A stretch of 64,000 nucleotides of DNA from Brasenia schreberi (GCA_036023115.1 JAYKKT010000086.1:16321501-16385500), one strand, 5' to 3'. Shown: positions 1 through 12,336, counted from the stretch's first letter. Notes: generated by a model not told the origin, from the sequence alone. A program made the numbers and translations.

Positions 1-545
1 GAGTCAAACTCCCACGAGCAACAATGGCTCTAGAGTGCCCTGCCGTTGAACTAATGCTCCTCGTGCTACTCTATTTAAATTTTAAAACATAAGGTTTAGG
101 TGTCAATATGCATCCATATTTTCACTTTCCATTGGTGTTTTTCATGTCAAAAAAATGGCAGTTCTTTAACTATGGTTTCCTCAACCAAACTAATGCAAGC
201 TTGATAAAGCCAAGTGAGCTGCAATGTGAGCTCAATGAGCCAAGCTAGCTGAGGCTGTTTGAGCTTGTTTTCGAGGGACCAAACAAACTGAGAGAGATGA
301 AGCTCTTCTCATTTGCACATTGTACAACCCAACAAGCTAAGTTTGACTAGTTATAGATTATTATCTCTTTCTCTCTATATGTAGAGAGAGAGAGAGAAAG
401 AGTGATTGGATCCGGTTCACTACTGATATTGTTCACTCATGTTTGAACTTAACTTTTTTTAACATATGAGTGTAACAACATCATCTTATGCTTCTTCTTT
501 TTTTAACTCTTAAAAACAATGAGTGGACATATCAATGATGTAAAG

Positions 546-584
<39 letters not shown>

Positions 585-902
585 AAATCAAACTGAAACA
601 AGGAAGGCAAACTATACTGATTCTTTGAGATTGGCTTGTATATGACTGTTTTGTACTATGTTATAAAAGTAATATTCTTGACTTGATGGTCTTAACCGAG
701 TTAACTGGGAACTCATCAAGTCCAAGTCAACATCAAACTAAATTAGGAAAGTAGCCCTAAGCAAGTTGATAAATATCTTCAAGTGTTGGAGGACGATTAA
801 CCGAATGTGTAGGCATTGTATTAACCAACCAATCTTATCAACTATGATGTTGTCCACCCCCACTATGATGTCAATTTCACCACTAGTGGCTAGTGTAAAG
901 CT
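1..902. other. No gene seen; unassigned AT-rich sequence
   Basis: No convincing coding potential on either strand. The stretch around 180-340 is rich in GAGCT/AAGCT words, like the repeat near 18.3 kb. A short AT microsatellite lies at 549-582 and a CT/GA tract around 365-400. Confidence 0.5.
549..582. repeat. (AT)n microsatellite
   Basis: About 17 uninterrupted AT dinucleotides, read directly. Confidence 0.95.
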
Positions 903-2135
903 AGAATTATCGAACATAGGTTAAGACAAATATTAAGTACAACAAAGAACCAATTTGGATTCATGTAAGGTAGATCTACTGTTGAAATGATTCACCTTTT
1001 GAGACGTCTTACAAAATATTTTAGAGTAAAAAAGAAAGACCTTCACAAGATATTTATTGATTTAGAAAAAGCTTACGATATGGTACCGAGGGAGGTTCTT
1101 TGGAGAACTTTAGAAAAAAGAGGTATCCCATTGACATATATTAACCTTATAAGAGACATGTATGATGGTACAAAAACATGTGTGAGGACTCATGAAGGAA
1201 TGACAGACTTCTTTGAAGTTAATATTAGGTTACATCAAGGATCAACTTTAAGTCCATACTTATTTATAATGGTGATGGATGAGTTAACAAAACATATTCA
1301 AGATGAAGTACCTTGGTGTATGTTATTTACATATGACATTGTATTAGTGGAGGAGTCTAAGGAAACAATTAATATAAAATTGGAACTATGGAGAGAAACA
1401 TTAGAAAGAAAAGGCCTCCGACTTAGTAGAACAAATACAAAATATATGGAATGTAAGCTTGATCATTTGGTTACCTCAGAGGACATAGAAATTAAAATTG
1501 ACATACATTGCATCCCTCAAAAGGAAAGTTTTAAATACCTAGGGTTAATTTTTCAAAGTGATGGAAGAATTTATGAAGATGCTATGCATATAATTAATGC
1601 TGGTTGGTTAAAATGGAGAGGAGCATCTGGTATTCATTGTGATAAGAAGATACTATTAAAATTAAAAGGTAAATATTATAGAGCAGCAATTAGACTTACC
1701 ATGTTTTATGGTTATGAGTGTTGGGCAATTAATCATCAACATGTACAAAAGATATTTGTGATAGAAATGAAGATGTTGAGATGGATGAGTGGTCATACAA
1801 GAAAACACTGTATACATAATGAGGTTATTAAAAACAAATTAGGAGTTACACCAATAGAGAATAAAATGATAGAATATCGTTTAAGATGGTTTGGAAATAT
1901 AGAAAGAAGATGAAAAGAAGAACCTGTAAGAAGGTATGAAAAACTAAATTTGGAAAGTATTAAGAGAGGTAGAGGACAACCACAAAAGTGTTGAAAAGAA
2001 ACAATAAAGAATGATTTAGCTTATTATGAGTTAACTGCTAATATGACACATGATAGGGCTCTGTGGAAACAAAGAATCCATGTAGCCGACCCCGTCTAGT
2101 ATGGGAAAAGGCTTAGTTGTTGTTGTCGTTGTTAT
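903..2135 (+). mobile_element. LINE A: 5'-truncated RTE-type non-LTR retrotransposon
   Basis: Colinear with the 3' part of the full-length LINEs at 20659 and 45794, beginning at the segment ATTATCGAACATAGG. It contains the reverse transcriptase fingers/palm and the C-terminal region, then the family 3' end (GACCCCGTCTAGTATGGG, then AAAAGGCTTAG) and a TTG-repeat tail. The endonuclease domain and 5' UTR are absent, as expected for target-primed insertion that aborts early. I could not define a target-site duplication. Confidence 0.9.
987..1913 (+). pseudogene. LINE A reverse transcriptase fragment (catalytically dead)
   Basis: A 308-residue open stretch of a non-LTR reverse transcriptase. Visible are the FIDLEKAYD block (residues about 24-32), the HQGSTLSPYLF block (about 83-93) and, further on, the SFKYLGLIF and MLRWMSGH blocks typical of RTE/CR1-like polymerases. 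The catalytic box is F-T-Y-D at 1326-1337, where the sister LINE B has F-A-D-D, so one of the two metal-binding aspartates is now tyrosine and the enzyme should be inactive. The frame ends at a TGA (1911-1913) where LINE B has TCA; a second TGG-to-TGA change follows near 1992. The residual frame is long only because the insertion has few frameshifts. It is not a host gene. Confidence 0.88.
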
Positions 2136-3330
2136 AACACCAGGCTAAAGCCTAAGACCTAAACAGGCATGCACCCATCCGGAATCAAACTCGCCACCTA
2201 CATCATGAGAGTTTAAGAACCTTGCCAGTTGAGTTAATAATCTGGGTGCATTGCACGAATCTTTTTTGGTTGGCTAACAGTGGTGGGCACACTAGTTTGT
2301 AGCACAAACAATCATTCCTCCTATATTTCAAATATGCCTTAAGTTGCATCACTTCCATATGAACTTCAACCTTGACATATACAACCTAGACTTTAGCCAG
2401 TTTCTTACCAAACTAGGAGAGTCCATAATTGAGTTAGGGTTCTGGGTTCGGCTAGGTTGGTTTTGATTTTCAGCCAGTTTCTAACCTAGATCAGTTCAAA
2501 TTCAAACAATCAGGCATGTTACAAACTGCACATTTATACATTGATGTGTAAGGCCCAATGAATTCTCTTAACAAGACACACAAGCTCCATTGGTGGCCTC
2601 GAACACGTTACAATTCCAAAATCAAAACCAAGCCTTATCCCACACCAAGTCAGGGCAACTTTCCAACCCAAGTTACAAATAGAAGGAGGAAAGAATTAAC
2701 TGTCCGAAACCTCACAATCCTTGGACATAGTAACATCATGAAACAACTGCTCAAGCATGCCTTGCTTGGACAACCAAAGGGAACTTCCCAACCCAATTTT
2801 CTTTAATCCTTTTGAAGACAACCACCGCTTCTCCCATAGTGATCCTCTCTTCAACTGACTCTGCTGAACAATGCAAGCCAAATAGATCAATGCTAACAAT
2901 CAACAGATGCTTATAGATTAGGAGGAATGCAGTTCAAAATATAAATATTGTGGTACACCAAAATGCGCAAATTGAAGCACAAGGGCCCAACAAAAACTAA
3001 ATACCATGTTGTGAAATATGTTTTCTACTCCAATGTAAATGATTTGGTCAGTTCCGTAAAGTTTTAAGCTACAAGGACTAAATTGAAACAATCAAATCAT
3101 TTAAATTTTAAACTGAAACCCAATCAAAAATTGAAATCCGAATCAACTTCACTTCAGTTTCATTTATAACCTGACATTTTGCTCACCCCTAATTAAGTAA
3201 TAGAAAGGAAAATGATTGATAGTTGTGATGATACCTCGTGCAATATACCCGATCATTCTGAGGGTGGATATAAGAATAGAAGATTTATTTAGTAGATAGA
3301 TATGCCTTAGTCAAGGGGTATGTTATCATA
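2136..3330. other. No gene seen; unassigned
   Basis: Short overlapping open frames on both strands around 2558-2899 show no recognisable domain and no splice-supported structure. I see nothing assignable here. Confidence 0.4.
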
Positions 3331-3997
3331 TCTTTAGTAGGTAGATAAAAAACTGATATTTTCATTCTTTTGTATCATATCATGTACAAAATGATATTTT
3401 ACCATTATTTACTCGCTCCTTGCACTGTCAACTTCACTCTTTATCCCCTTTTTTAGAATCGAAAATGTTTCATGCAATAAGGAAAGAAGCCCTTTTTCTT
3501 TATTGCATGGCCATTATGTATGAGGCATTATGGTAATTAATTAATAGGAGTTATAATCTTTCACTTGGTACATTAGCTTAATCATTACACAATAGTTTTC
3601 TCTTACTATTTCATGGCTTTTTCACTTGTATTAATTTTTTGCCATACATAAGTACAACTGTCATGAATTATGCATGTTATGCGAGTTTTCATAATCAATA
3701 CCTTTTTCTTACATAACAACTTATGTAAGTTATTCCATACAACAGAAAACTTTAGACATGTCTTGAACCTGTACAACATCATTTCCTTAGTAGGTAGATA
3801 AGAAATTGATATTTTTGTTCTTTTGTACTATATCATGTACAAAAATGATATTTTACCATTATTTTCATACTCATTATGCTATCAACTTCACTCTTTATTA
3901 GAGTTATGAATGTGAAATTGATATTTTCATTCTTTTATACTATTTTACCATTATTTACTTACTAATTATGCTATCAACTTCACTCTTTATTGGAGTT
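3331..3997. repeat. Three dispersed copies of an about 85-120 bp repeat
   Basis: Copies start near 3331, 3787 and 3912. They share the order TTAGTAGGTAGATAA, GATATTTT-CATTCTTTT, then ATTTTACCATTATTTACT, then ATCAACTTCACTCTTTATT. The third lacks the first part. The unit has no coding potential. It could be a subterminal repeat region of the CACTA element downstream, but no terminal CACTA motif was located, so that is conjecture. Confidence 0.6.
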
Positions 3998-6013
3998 ATG
4001 ATTGTGTTATTATCATAATAAATGGCAACTACCTCACTAGCTATATCTAGCTTCAAATCGTGAATGAAGTGGTTAGTCAAATAGTATTAGTAGGAACCAT
4101 ATTAGAAGCAACATACTCAGCATATTCCATAAGCTATTGATACATTTGCCGATTGAAAAAACATACCATTTGGTATTTGCGACTATTGGAGTGTTTTACA
4201 ACTATTCATTTAACAGTTGATATTAAACAAAAATAATCCACATGAAATGGTTTTCCATTCAGGCTTACATCTACAGCAAAGTGCTACGAGCTCTCTCTCA
4301 TAAGAAAGCTTTTTTTAGGGCAATGATCTCTCTCTCATCAATTTGGTGATTGTGAGCAACTGATCTAATTCTCTCTGATTAAGGGTGTGTTTATCTCTGT
4401 GACTAATGACTTTCTAGCTATCATCAAAGATTTTCTCTATGTATCTATCTTTGGATATCTCTCCATGTGATGATTGTGGTTTCTACACAAAATTAGGACA
4501 TAAATTGGGCATTTTATGTCACTTAGGTTGTACTTTTGATTCTTGTGTTAACTTGATCATGCATAAAGGTTCATAGGTTAAAGCATTATCTTCTGAGCAC
4601 TTTGTGAATTATGTCTGATTGTTAAGCACAATCACTGGTTGGAGTTAGTGCTTAACCATACTGATATTGTTCTTTTCTTTTCGACAAACTATATTTGTAA
4701 TATTTTGTATTAATTTTGTATATTGTGCTTGAGGTTTGCCATTATGTCGTCCTTTGTGTTTTAGATTGTTGGGATACATGTCGAGTGCATTACATTATCA
4801 CCATTTTGATTCTTTTTTTTATGTAATCCTATTCTCACTATCTTGAAAATAAAAAATCACCTCCAGTCTTGGACTTGCAAGTTTAAAGAAACAAAGAACT
4901 AAATACAGCATTTGTAATAAAATTTCTTAGAAACATGTTATAACATGAAAATAAGTTTGTACCCAATATAACAAATTATGTTCATTCATTTGATGATAAT
5001 ATATTTGTGTATGTGCTTGTGTGTAGGTTTATGTTAGTTTGTGTTAATTTGATTTTATATGTGACCCGGTGCTTGAGCTTAAAAAGAACCCTTTTCTCCA
5101 TAACTGGAAGCAAGACCATGGTCCAAATGTAAGGTTCTATTATAGATCATGCAATATTACCACTGAAAGCTACAACTGCAACTAATGACATAGAGACAAG
5201 AGGTAGTAAAGAGAACTTAGTTAATCACCAAAGGCGAAACTGGATGTTCATAGTGCCAAGCAGTGATTAGCAAATAGAATCCTCATGCTGGTATAGTTCC
5301 TTCATTATACATACCCTATTGTTTTTTCAACCTCATGTCCATTAACAAGGACAACATTATCGGGTGAATCTTATGGTCCCACATCAATTAATTGAACCTG
5401 AACTTGTTCCTACACCCCTTCTTGTGATTTCAAACTTCACAAATGACTTTGGTCTATTTCATAACTTTTTTGTTAATTATTTATGCCAAATAGAGAATAG
5501 GATTTTTATACCATATTGAAAATTTTGGTATTAGCAACATAAGATAGTAGGAGACCTCAACTCAAATAGACATAGCTATGAAAGTTTCCCTTTCCTCATC
5601 ACAAACTTTTGGTTTTTTCCATGTCAAATATAACTTTGAATAATGCAAGAATCGTCTTACTATAATATAAAATGCCAAAGGGTTTATATCAAAGAATTGT
5701 TCAATCGTTAAACTTATCCTGAGGACTGCAAGTCAATCGGGACTTACCAAATTCCATATTGTTGATATATGTGGAAGTCGTTCCATTTATTCAGCTAAAA
5801 ATCATTGCATATCATATTTACTAAGAAAGTATAATTAATGTATGTTGATTAGGGTACTCTTTGAATATGCTTGTATAGATATCTGTTTGTTGGAACTATA
5901 AGTTGGTAATATGTTTGAAAGCATGTGTTTGAAAGCAGCTCTATATGTGCATGTGTATAATCTTCTAATGTATAACTATAAGTTGGTAATATGTTTGTAT
6001 TTTCATAGGCCAA
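3998..6013. other. No gene seen; unassigned AT-rich sequence
   Basis: Only short frames. There is a local repeat of ATAACTATAAGTTGGTAATATGTTTG near 5895 and 5970. This may be the 5' part of the CACTA element whose transposase starts just downstream. Confidence 0.35.
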
Positions 6014-8960
6014 ATGGAAGAGTTTGATTACATGTTAGTCAAAAGTTGGATGAATAAGTATCAAGCAAGAGTAAATGTCTTTGTTCAATTTGTAGTGAAC
6101 AATGTTGTTGAGGGTAACGATAGAAAATTCTTATGCCATGTATGAGATGTGAAAATAGAATTTTTTTTATCCATTCGAAGTAAAGATACACCTTATCCGT
6201 AATGGGTTCTCGAGAATATATTATATGGCACATTCATGGTCATTCTCATATAACATTTGTTAGACCCATGAATGACGTAGGTGATATATTGGATATGGTC
6301 TACGCTGTTCATAGTCCTTCCGCAAGTAATATAGTTGCATGTTCTAGTGAAGTAAGAAGGATAAATGAAATGATTGAAAATGCAAAAAAGCCTATGTGAA
6401 TATTATACATAATTTTTTATAGTGCAATTATTTCAAAATAAATGCATGTATAATAAGTCAAACAAGGCAATGGATGATGATATGAAGATGTTTAGGACCA
6501 TGGGTCCTAAAGGCAACTTGGCCCCTAAGTCTTGGTTTGATGCTAAGAAGTTGTTGATGGATTTCAGAATGAGTACAACAAAATGGATACATGTTGTATT
6601 GATTGTTATAGGTGATCTTCAAGATATAGACAAATGATTAAACTTAGAGTGCAGACTATTAAGATGAAAATCTATAATAAGTACAAAATGAAAAATAAAC
6701 ATCCCTCTGAAGGTATTGCGCACGTCCATTTGATACCAAGGTTCCAAAGATTATTTCTATCACATAAAACAACTTATTCAATGATTTGGCATGTTATAGC
6801 TCCAAGAGATAGTGTAGGGAAGATGAGTCATCTTAAAGACTTAGAGCCGTAGAAGCATTTTGATAATATGCATCTTTCTTTTGCCTCGATTGCACGTAAC
6901 ATACACCTTCAACTTGCTAGTAATGGATTTAATTTATTTAAAGCTTTAAAAATCAATTCCACTTATTGGCTAGTGGTGGTGCACAACTTACCACCTTGGT
7001 TTGTCATAAAACAACATTTTCTTATGATATCCGTATTGATAGATGACCCTAAGTCACATGTTCATAATATTGAGTACCTTCAACCACTTAGTGAGCAGTC
7101 ACAAATTCTTTGGAAAAATAGTATTAGCACATATGATGTGATCAAGAAAAAATTATTTAAGATACGTGCAATAGTTTTGTGGCCATTAACAATTTTCTGG
7201 CTTACTATATTGCCAAGTTAAAAGATAAAGGGTTTTACAACATGTGCATGTTGTTGTGTTAAGACTACTTGCATATAGTAGGAAGTGTGTTTATTTGAGG
7301 CGTCAATGATTTTTGCCTCATGATCATCTTTGAAAAAATGATAGCACTTCTTTTAATGGAACAGTTGAACATGAGGAGGTGTCAGTTCCTCAAAGGGGCA
7401 AAGTTTTATATGAAAAAGGCTCATACAAAGATTCTTGTAATATTCTGATTGGATGAAAAAAGAGCATACGGGCATAAGATATGTTTTGTATATTGAAAAA
7501 CTTTACTGGTATGACATAGTTTTAATGTTATGTTTATTGAAAAGAATATTTATGATAAAATCTTATCACTGCTCATAAAGAAGGATGGGAGGACGGATGA
7601 TAATATCAAGTCACATCTTAACTTAGAGTATATGGGCATAAGACATCTTTTGCGAAGAGAATACATAGTTGAATATGATATAGTTCTTTTGCCACAAGTT
7701 GTATATCAATTAACAAAAGCCAAGAAAGAGAGCTTTTTAATTATGTTGTAAAGTACCAAGTTGCCTGATAGATTTTTCGTAGATATATCTCAAAGGGTAC
7801 ATGTTCACGAGCACAAAATAGATGGCATAAAGAGTCATGATTGTCATATATTAATGCCATATTGCAGAAATTTGCTCGGTGATTGGTTTGAATGATTTGT
7901 GTATTTTTTTCGAGAATTATGTTTTAAGACAATCAATATAAAAAATATAAAAATATTATAAGATGTTATACCAAGGATACTTTGTAAACTAAAGATGATA
8001 TTTCTTCTCTCATTTTTTCATATTATGGTGTATTTGACTATTCATCTTTCTACATAGTTAAAGACTGCATGGGCTAGTACAATATTGATAGATGTATCCC
8101 ATAGAGAGGTATTTGTATACATTGAAAAACTATGTATATAATTATCCACAAAGTTTCATTGCGGAGAAGTATCTCATGGAAGGATTGACATACTTTTATG
8201 CTCCATATTTAAATGAAAGTAGTGAGACAAAGTTAAATAAACCAATATGGTGTGAGGATGGGCCGATTGGGAAAGCAAAAATCTCTTCCTTAATTAACGA
8301 TGATTTGATAAAAGTACAAAGATTCATTCATTTTGACATACCGTTGATCGAACCTTACTTTGAGTGGGTGATACAAAAAATTTATCAATAAAAATAATTC
8401 ACTACTTTACCATTATATTTTTACCTAATATTGTTTGCAGCATGCATGAAAGGATCTTGTTAGATGAAGGCTACACTGATAATGAAAACATCAAGTGTAT
8501 GCAACATGAACAATTTGTTGACTGGTTTTGCAACTAAGTATATTAATTAAAGCATCTATCCATATACCCTTTTTAATTCATTCAAATATATGTATTCATG
8601 TAATGATTGTGTATTCATGTAACGATTGCTTTATGTACAGGTGTTGTGCAATAAGATAAATGTTCCTCAAGATGTGTAGAGTCTAAGAGTAAGGCATTAA
8701 TCTTCAATTTGGTGTTATGACTTGTTCTACAATAATGACTAAAAGTATGAATTTCGAGTCCGACAAAGAATACATATAGTGGTGTTGCTACATTAGGTAT
8801 TAGGGGAAAGATATTATGGATTCGTAGATGACATAATTAAAGTCAATTATCTATTACTCTCACCTATGTACTTGTTTAAATGTGTTTTTTATGACATTGA
8901 CAATGAACTTCAGGTTGATGAATTAAATATAACATAGTGTATAGTTCCACATAAATTTAG
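6014..8960 (+). pseudogene. Degenerate CACTA (En/Spm) TNP2-type transposase
   Basis: Broken in all frames, but successive pieces follow TNP2 order. A transposase-associated domain lies at 6014-6240 (SWMNKY, then RNGFSREYIIWHIHGH across a frameshift). DAKKLLMDF is near 6540. The block STYWLVVVHNLPPWFVIKQ at about 6955-7011 matches the TNP2 signature of a hydrophobic strand followed by NLPPW. It continues to a C-terminal part at 7530-7751 (IEKNIYDKIL ... MGIRHLL), a GIKSHDCHILMPYC piece near 7825-7870, and MYPIERYLYTLKNYV at 8092, the conserved TNP2 C-terminal motif. Weak similarity to the DUF4216-like region that follows TNP2 continues to about 8960. Many stops and frameshifts make it inactive. 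No CACTA terminal inverted repeats were found. Confidence 0.82.
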
Positions 8961-9477
8961 AAGGAGCATACATTTTTCTATGACAAGCAATGCATGATGT
9001 AGACACAACTCTTGAGAGAGGTGGCACTATATTTTCTATGATAACACTATACTTTCTTATTTTCGAGGAGATGTACATAAAAAGTGCTAAGAGATTTGGG
9101 ATAAAATAAGAGAAATAAAAATGTTCTTTATAGAACTATTTGCTACTGGTTTTGAACTTTTTATTATGTAGATACATGTGGTTCTTTATGTTATTTATTA
9201 TATTATTCGACAAAAGCTCAATCTATATCTATTTTGATGGTGTGTGACACCAAAAAAATGATCTATGGGCCTTCCACCAATCACTTCGGTCAGAGATATT
9301 GGGGATAGAGTTGGAGATGTGCCCACAAGCTTAGGTATGCTATCATTTTAAAATCTAGCGGTTTATTCAAATATAGTCTTCTTTTATATTTTTATTTAAA
9401 AAAACAAAATGTATAGTCATATTTCATGTTAAATAAATAAAAATGTGCCAAACTTTTGTGTTAACTCACTGTTTTAC
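8961..9477. other. No gene seen; unassigned
   Basis: AT-rich, no coding signal; possibly the distal part of the CACTA relic. Confidence 0.35.
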
Positions 9478-9709
9478 AGAGAGGACCGAGTAATATTAAG
9501 CCGTGGACTTGATGTACTTTTCCTGATTCTTTCGGACCTCTCTTAACAGAATCTGTCCTTTAGATACTCCACGAGGAAGCACTGCAAAGAAATATAAAGG
9601 TCAGAGCATAATGAGAATATCCGTTCACACACCAAAGAGTTGCAGGGTTTTACCTTCTTATTGTAATTGTTATGCATTTTGATTTTTAAAAAGCGTAAAG
9701 CTAGATTAA
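9478..9709. repeat. Upstream-region repeat unit 1, left half
   Basis: Matches 13300-13519 and 56880-57045, with shared landmarks GACCTCTCTTAACAGAATCT, then GCACTGCAAAGAAATA and GTAAAGCTAGA. The match breaks at 9709 and resumes at 11822 after about 2.1 kb of unrelated sequence. The break is bordered by GTAAAGCTAGATTAA (9695-9709) and GTAAAGCTAGACTAA (11822-11836). Confidence 0.75.
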
Positions 9710-11642
9710 ACCTGAACCCAGTCAAACCGAGTGTCCTCACCGATTCAGGTTGGACTGGATCTGGTCTTCATTGGCGGGGTCAATATTGCCATCCCTAATG
9801 AGAATGCAAGAGAGATGTTAGAGATGGAGAGACAAGAGAGATGAGGAGAGTAAGAGATGAGAGGGATATCAAGAAGAGAGATGCTTACCTGCTTCTAGAG
9901 AGACTCTCAACATGACGAGAGTAAGAGACAAAAGAGAATTCAAGAGTAAGAACGAAACCCAATGAAAGCCTACCAAAAGGATTCATTTTTTCTAATTCTT
10001 TCTGTTTTCAAATTTTGGTCGAAAGTGAACTCACACTTCAAAGAGTCCATTCTAAAATAGATTCTACATGAACTTGTCTGACAAGACTGATCCTTCATCT
10101 CCCATGTTGAACACGTCATTATGAACCCGAAGGTATGGGAATATTAAAAGTACATCAAAGAATCCTTTTATTTAATCAAACCACTCAAGAAGAATGATTT
10201 ACAGCTTCAATAAATCCCCTTTTGTGAGAAAGAGTAGCGAATTGGCAACTATATGTTGGATATGCGTTGAGGGTATCAAACAGCTAGACCGAACAAGCTA
10301 AAATGAAAAAAATTACAGAACATAGGATAAAAACTATTATATTTTAACAAATGTAGGTATTAGTCATGGTCGATAGTTCACCTAGGTGTAGTGTCTGTGT
10401 AGGTCTACTATGGTTTATGTGTGGAAGAGTCTCCTTGTGTAGAGAGAGGCTTATGATTGATTAATACAATCTGAAGTTGAGGGCATCCACCCTTGAAGAG
10501 GAGATTTCCTTCAATAACCATCTTGTTCATGGCAAAAAGTGCCGCCTACCATCACCAGATTCTGTTCAGACAATGCATCTACCTAGACTTAAAAGAGTTT
10601 GATTTGGAACTTTCCTACTTTGATCTCACTCTCTCCTTTCCTCTTCCCCCCCCCCCCTCTTTCTCACACACACATGCATGGATATGTTTCTCTTTTATGT
10701 TTACTTTCCGCTTTCATCCTTTCATTTTCCATGCTATTAATCTCCCTATAATAATGTTACTCCCATACAAATTCTTCTCAATCTCCTTCTCTTCTTGATT
10801 GAAGAGTTCCTTTGCATATGGACGGAACAAACCCTATGCTAACACAAGGTATATGCGTGAAGTTACAACTAGAGTTCAATGTTTTGTGATCAAAGATAGT
10901 TAATTGATGAATAAATGATGTTGTTGAATCATGAGAATGCTAAACCTTTAAATCTCTTGATGGAAAGCTAAAGCTCATAAAATACGGGCACAATGATCAT
11001 CAACAAATAGGGTCTTATCTCTTACAACTTTTCTTATGTGATAATTTGAGTGTATGTTTGTTTGATTACTTGATAAATACATGTATGAAGCAGTTTTTAC
11101 GCTTGATAATGTCCAAGTGGTTGTTCTTTTTCCGGTTTTAAATTTTCTCATGATACATTTCATCCATGTCTACTCATCCAACAAAATAGACTTGGGATTA
11201 AAACTTATCATATTTTGGTTGCAATTTGAATTGATAAATGCTTTCTTCCTTAAGATAATGCTTGTCTAAACTCTAGAGTTCATCTGAAATGATTTAACAT
11301 GATCAAGCCATTTCCTCTCAAGTCTTTTTAAGAAATATGAGTTAAACATGGTTGAGTTTTTGCTTTCTTTGGAGGAGTCTCAGGTTCTTTTTGTGCATGT
11401 GAGGGTGAAGCATGCGATTTGCTACTGAAGACTGTAGACTATCCTAGTTGGCCTTAGGTTGATCTAGTCAACAAACACTGTCTTGTCAAGCCTCGGATGG
11501 ATGTTTTACGATGGCTGTTTTCCTGGGACTCCCTATTTTCAACAATTATTGAAATTGATTGTTATTTTATTTGAATTTGAATTTGTTTTTTGCTATTAAT
11601 CTTTTTTGCCAAATTTATTAGTGGTTTACTATTTGATTAAAT
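9710..11642. other. About 1.9-kb insert, no gene recognised
   Basis: This sequence separates the two halves of repeat unit 1. Open frames at 10493-10798 and 10975-11269 are low complexity or lack any domain. A C9-11 homopolymer with CT and CA tracts lies at 10640-10680. I see no transposon termini inside it apart from the LINE derivative at its right end. Confidence 0.45.
9797..9945. repeat. Purine-rich GAGA-type low-complexity tract
   Basis: Repeated words AGAGAGATG, AGAGATGAG and AGAGTAAGAG dominate the plus strand. No gene. Confidence 0.7.
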
Positions 11643-11822
11643 TATGCTCATGTAAGGTATCACCCATGGATGACCGATCCCAAGCTCGGATAAAGTAGGA
11701 GGGTTACATTAGCCTTCTGACAGCCCATGTAAAATTTTATTGGACTTACCATGGATTCTAAAAAAAATAAAGAACCCATGTAGGCAATCTATCTAATATG
11801 GGAAAAGGCTTAGTTGTTGTTG
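11643..11822 (+). mobile_element. SINE-like deletion derivative of the RTE LINE (5' UTR fused to 3' tail)
   Basis: The first about 115 bp match the extreme 5' end of the full-length LINEs: GCTCATGTAAGG, then CAAGCTCGGATAAAG, AGGAGGGTT and CCATGGATT, the last spanning the LINE start codon. The sequence then runs through a poly-A-like stretch directly into the LINE 3' terminus (AAAGAACCCATGTAGG, CTAATATGGGAAAAGG, then a short TTG-repeat tail). The whole coding region, about 3 kb, is missing. It retains both ends that matter for transcription and for template recognition and lacks the proteins, so in form it is a non-autonomous LINE derivative. Confidence 0.75.
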
Positions 11823-12336
11823 TAAAGCTAGACTAACCGGGAAGTTTGTGTAGGACAACCAAGAACGTATTCAGACTTTTTGGTGAATTTTGCTCCTTAA
11901 TTAGTTCTGTGCAGCATCTCTAGGTCGCATAATAACTTAAAGCTGCACTGAATTTGTTTTGGCCAAGTTCATCCATGCCTTTTAAATATATATATAGGTA
12001 TATATGTATATATAGGAATATATGTCCCCGTCTAGTATGGAATAGGAATATATGTTCCTGTCTAATTTGAGAAAAGGCTTAGTTGTTGTTGTTGTTATTG
12101 TATATAGGAATATATGTATATATAGAAGATGTGGAGGGGACTTGTGCAGCTTCTTTTGGACAGCATTGTTGGGCGACTACTTTTCATAATAATTCTTTCA
12201 TTTAAACTATCACATTATCTCTGAGAAGCCGACTCATATGCGCTTTTCTGCAACTGAGAGAGGACCAAACGCAACCTGCACCATTGAATTTTTATCCTAT
12301 TGAAAGGTCACAGTATGCATATGGACCTATCTCTGT
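11823..12336. repeat. Upstream-region repeat unit 1, right half
   Basis: Parallels 13508-13890 and 57050-57360. Shared landmarks are GGTGAATTTT, TTCATCCATGCCTTTTAAATATATA, CAGCTTCTTTTGGA, CACATTATCTCTGAGAAGC and CAACCTGCACCATTGAA. It is interrupted by the short LINE-tail insertions at 12007-12118. Confidence 0.8.
12007..12118 (+). mobile_element. Two stacked micro-insertions of LINE 3' tail
   Basis: Within an AT-rich target, TATAGGAATATATGT occurs three times in almost identical form: about 12011-12025, 12042-12055 and 12102-12116. Between the first two is CCCCGTCTAGTATGG (12026-12040). Between the second and third is a 44-bp LINE 3' end (CCTGTCTAATTTGAGAAAAG, then GCTTAG and TTG repeats ending TTATTG; 12057-12100). 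The pattern is two successive insertions of LINE 3' ends, each duplicating the same target. The homologous unit at 13675-13690 has neither. Confidence 0.7.

Noticed and set aside
987..1913. 308-codon frame as a host gene
   Set aside because: It is a LINE reverse transcriptase with a mutated catalytic box and a LINE 3' tail downstream.
10493..10798. 101-codon frame rich in F, S and P
   Set aside because: It arises from a pyrimidine-rich low-complexity tract including a C homopolymer.
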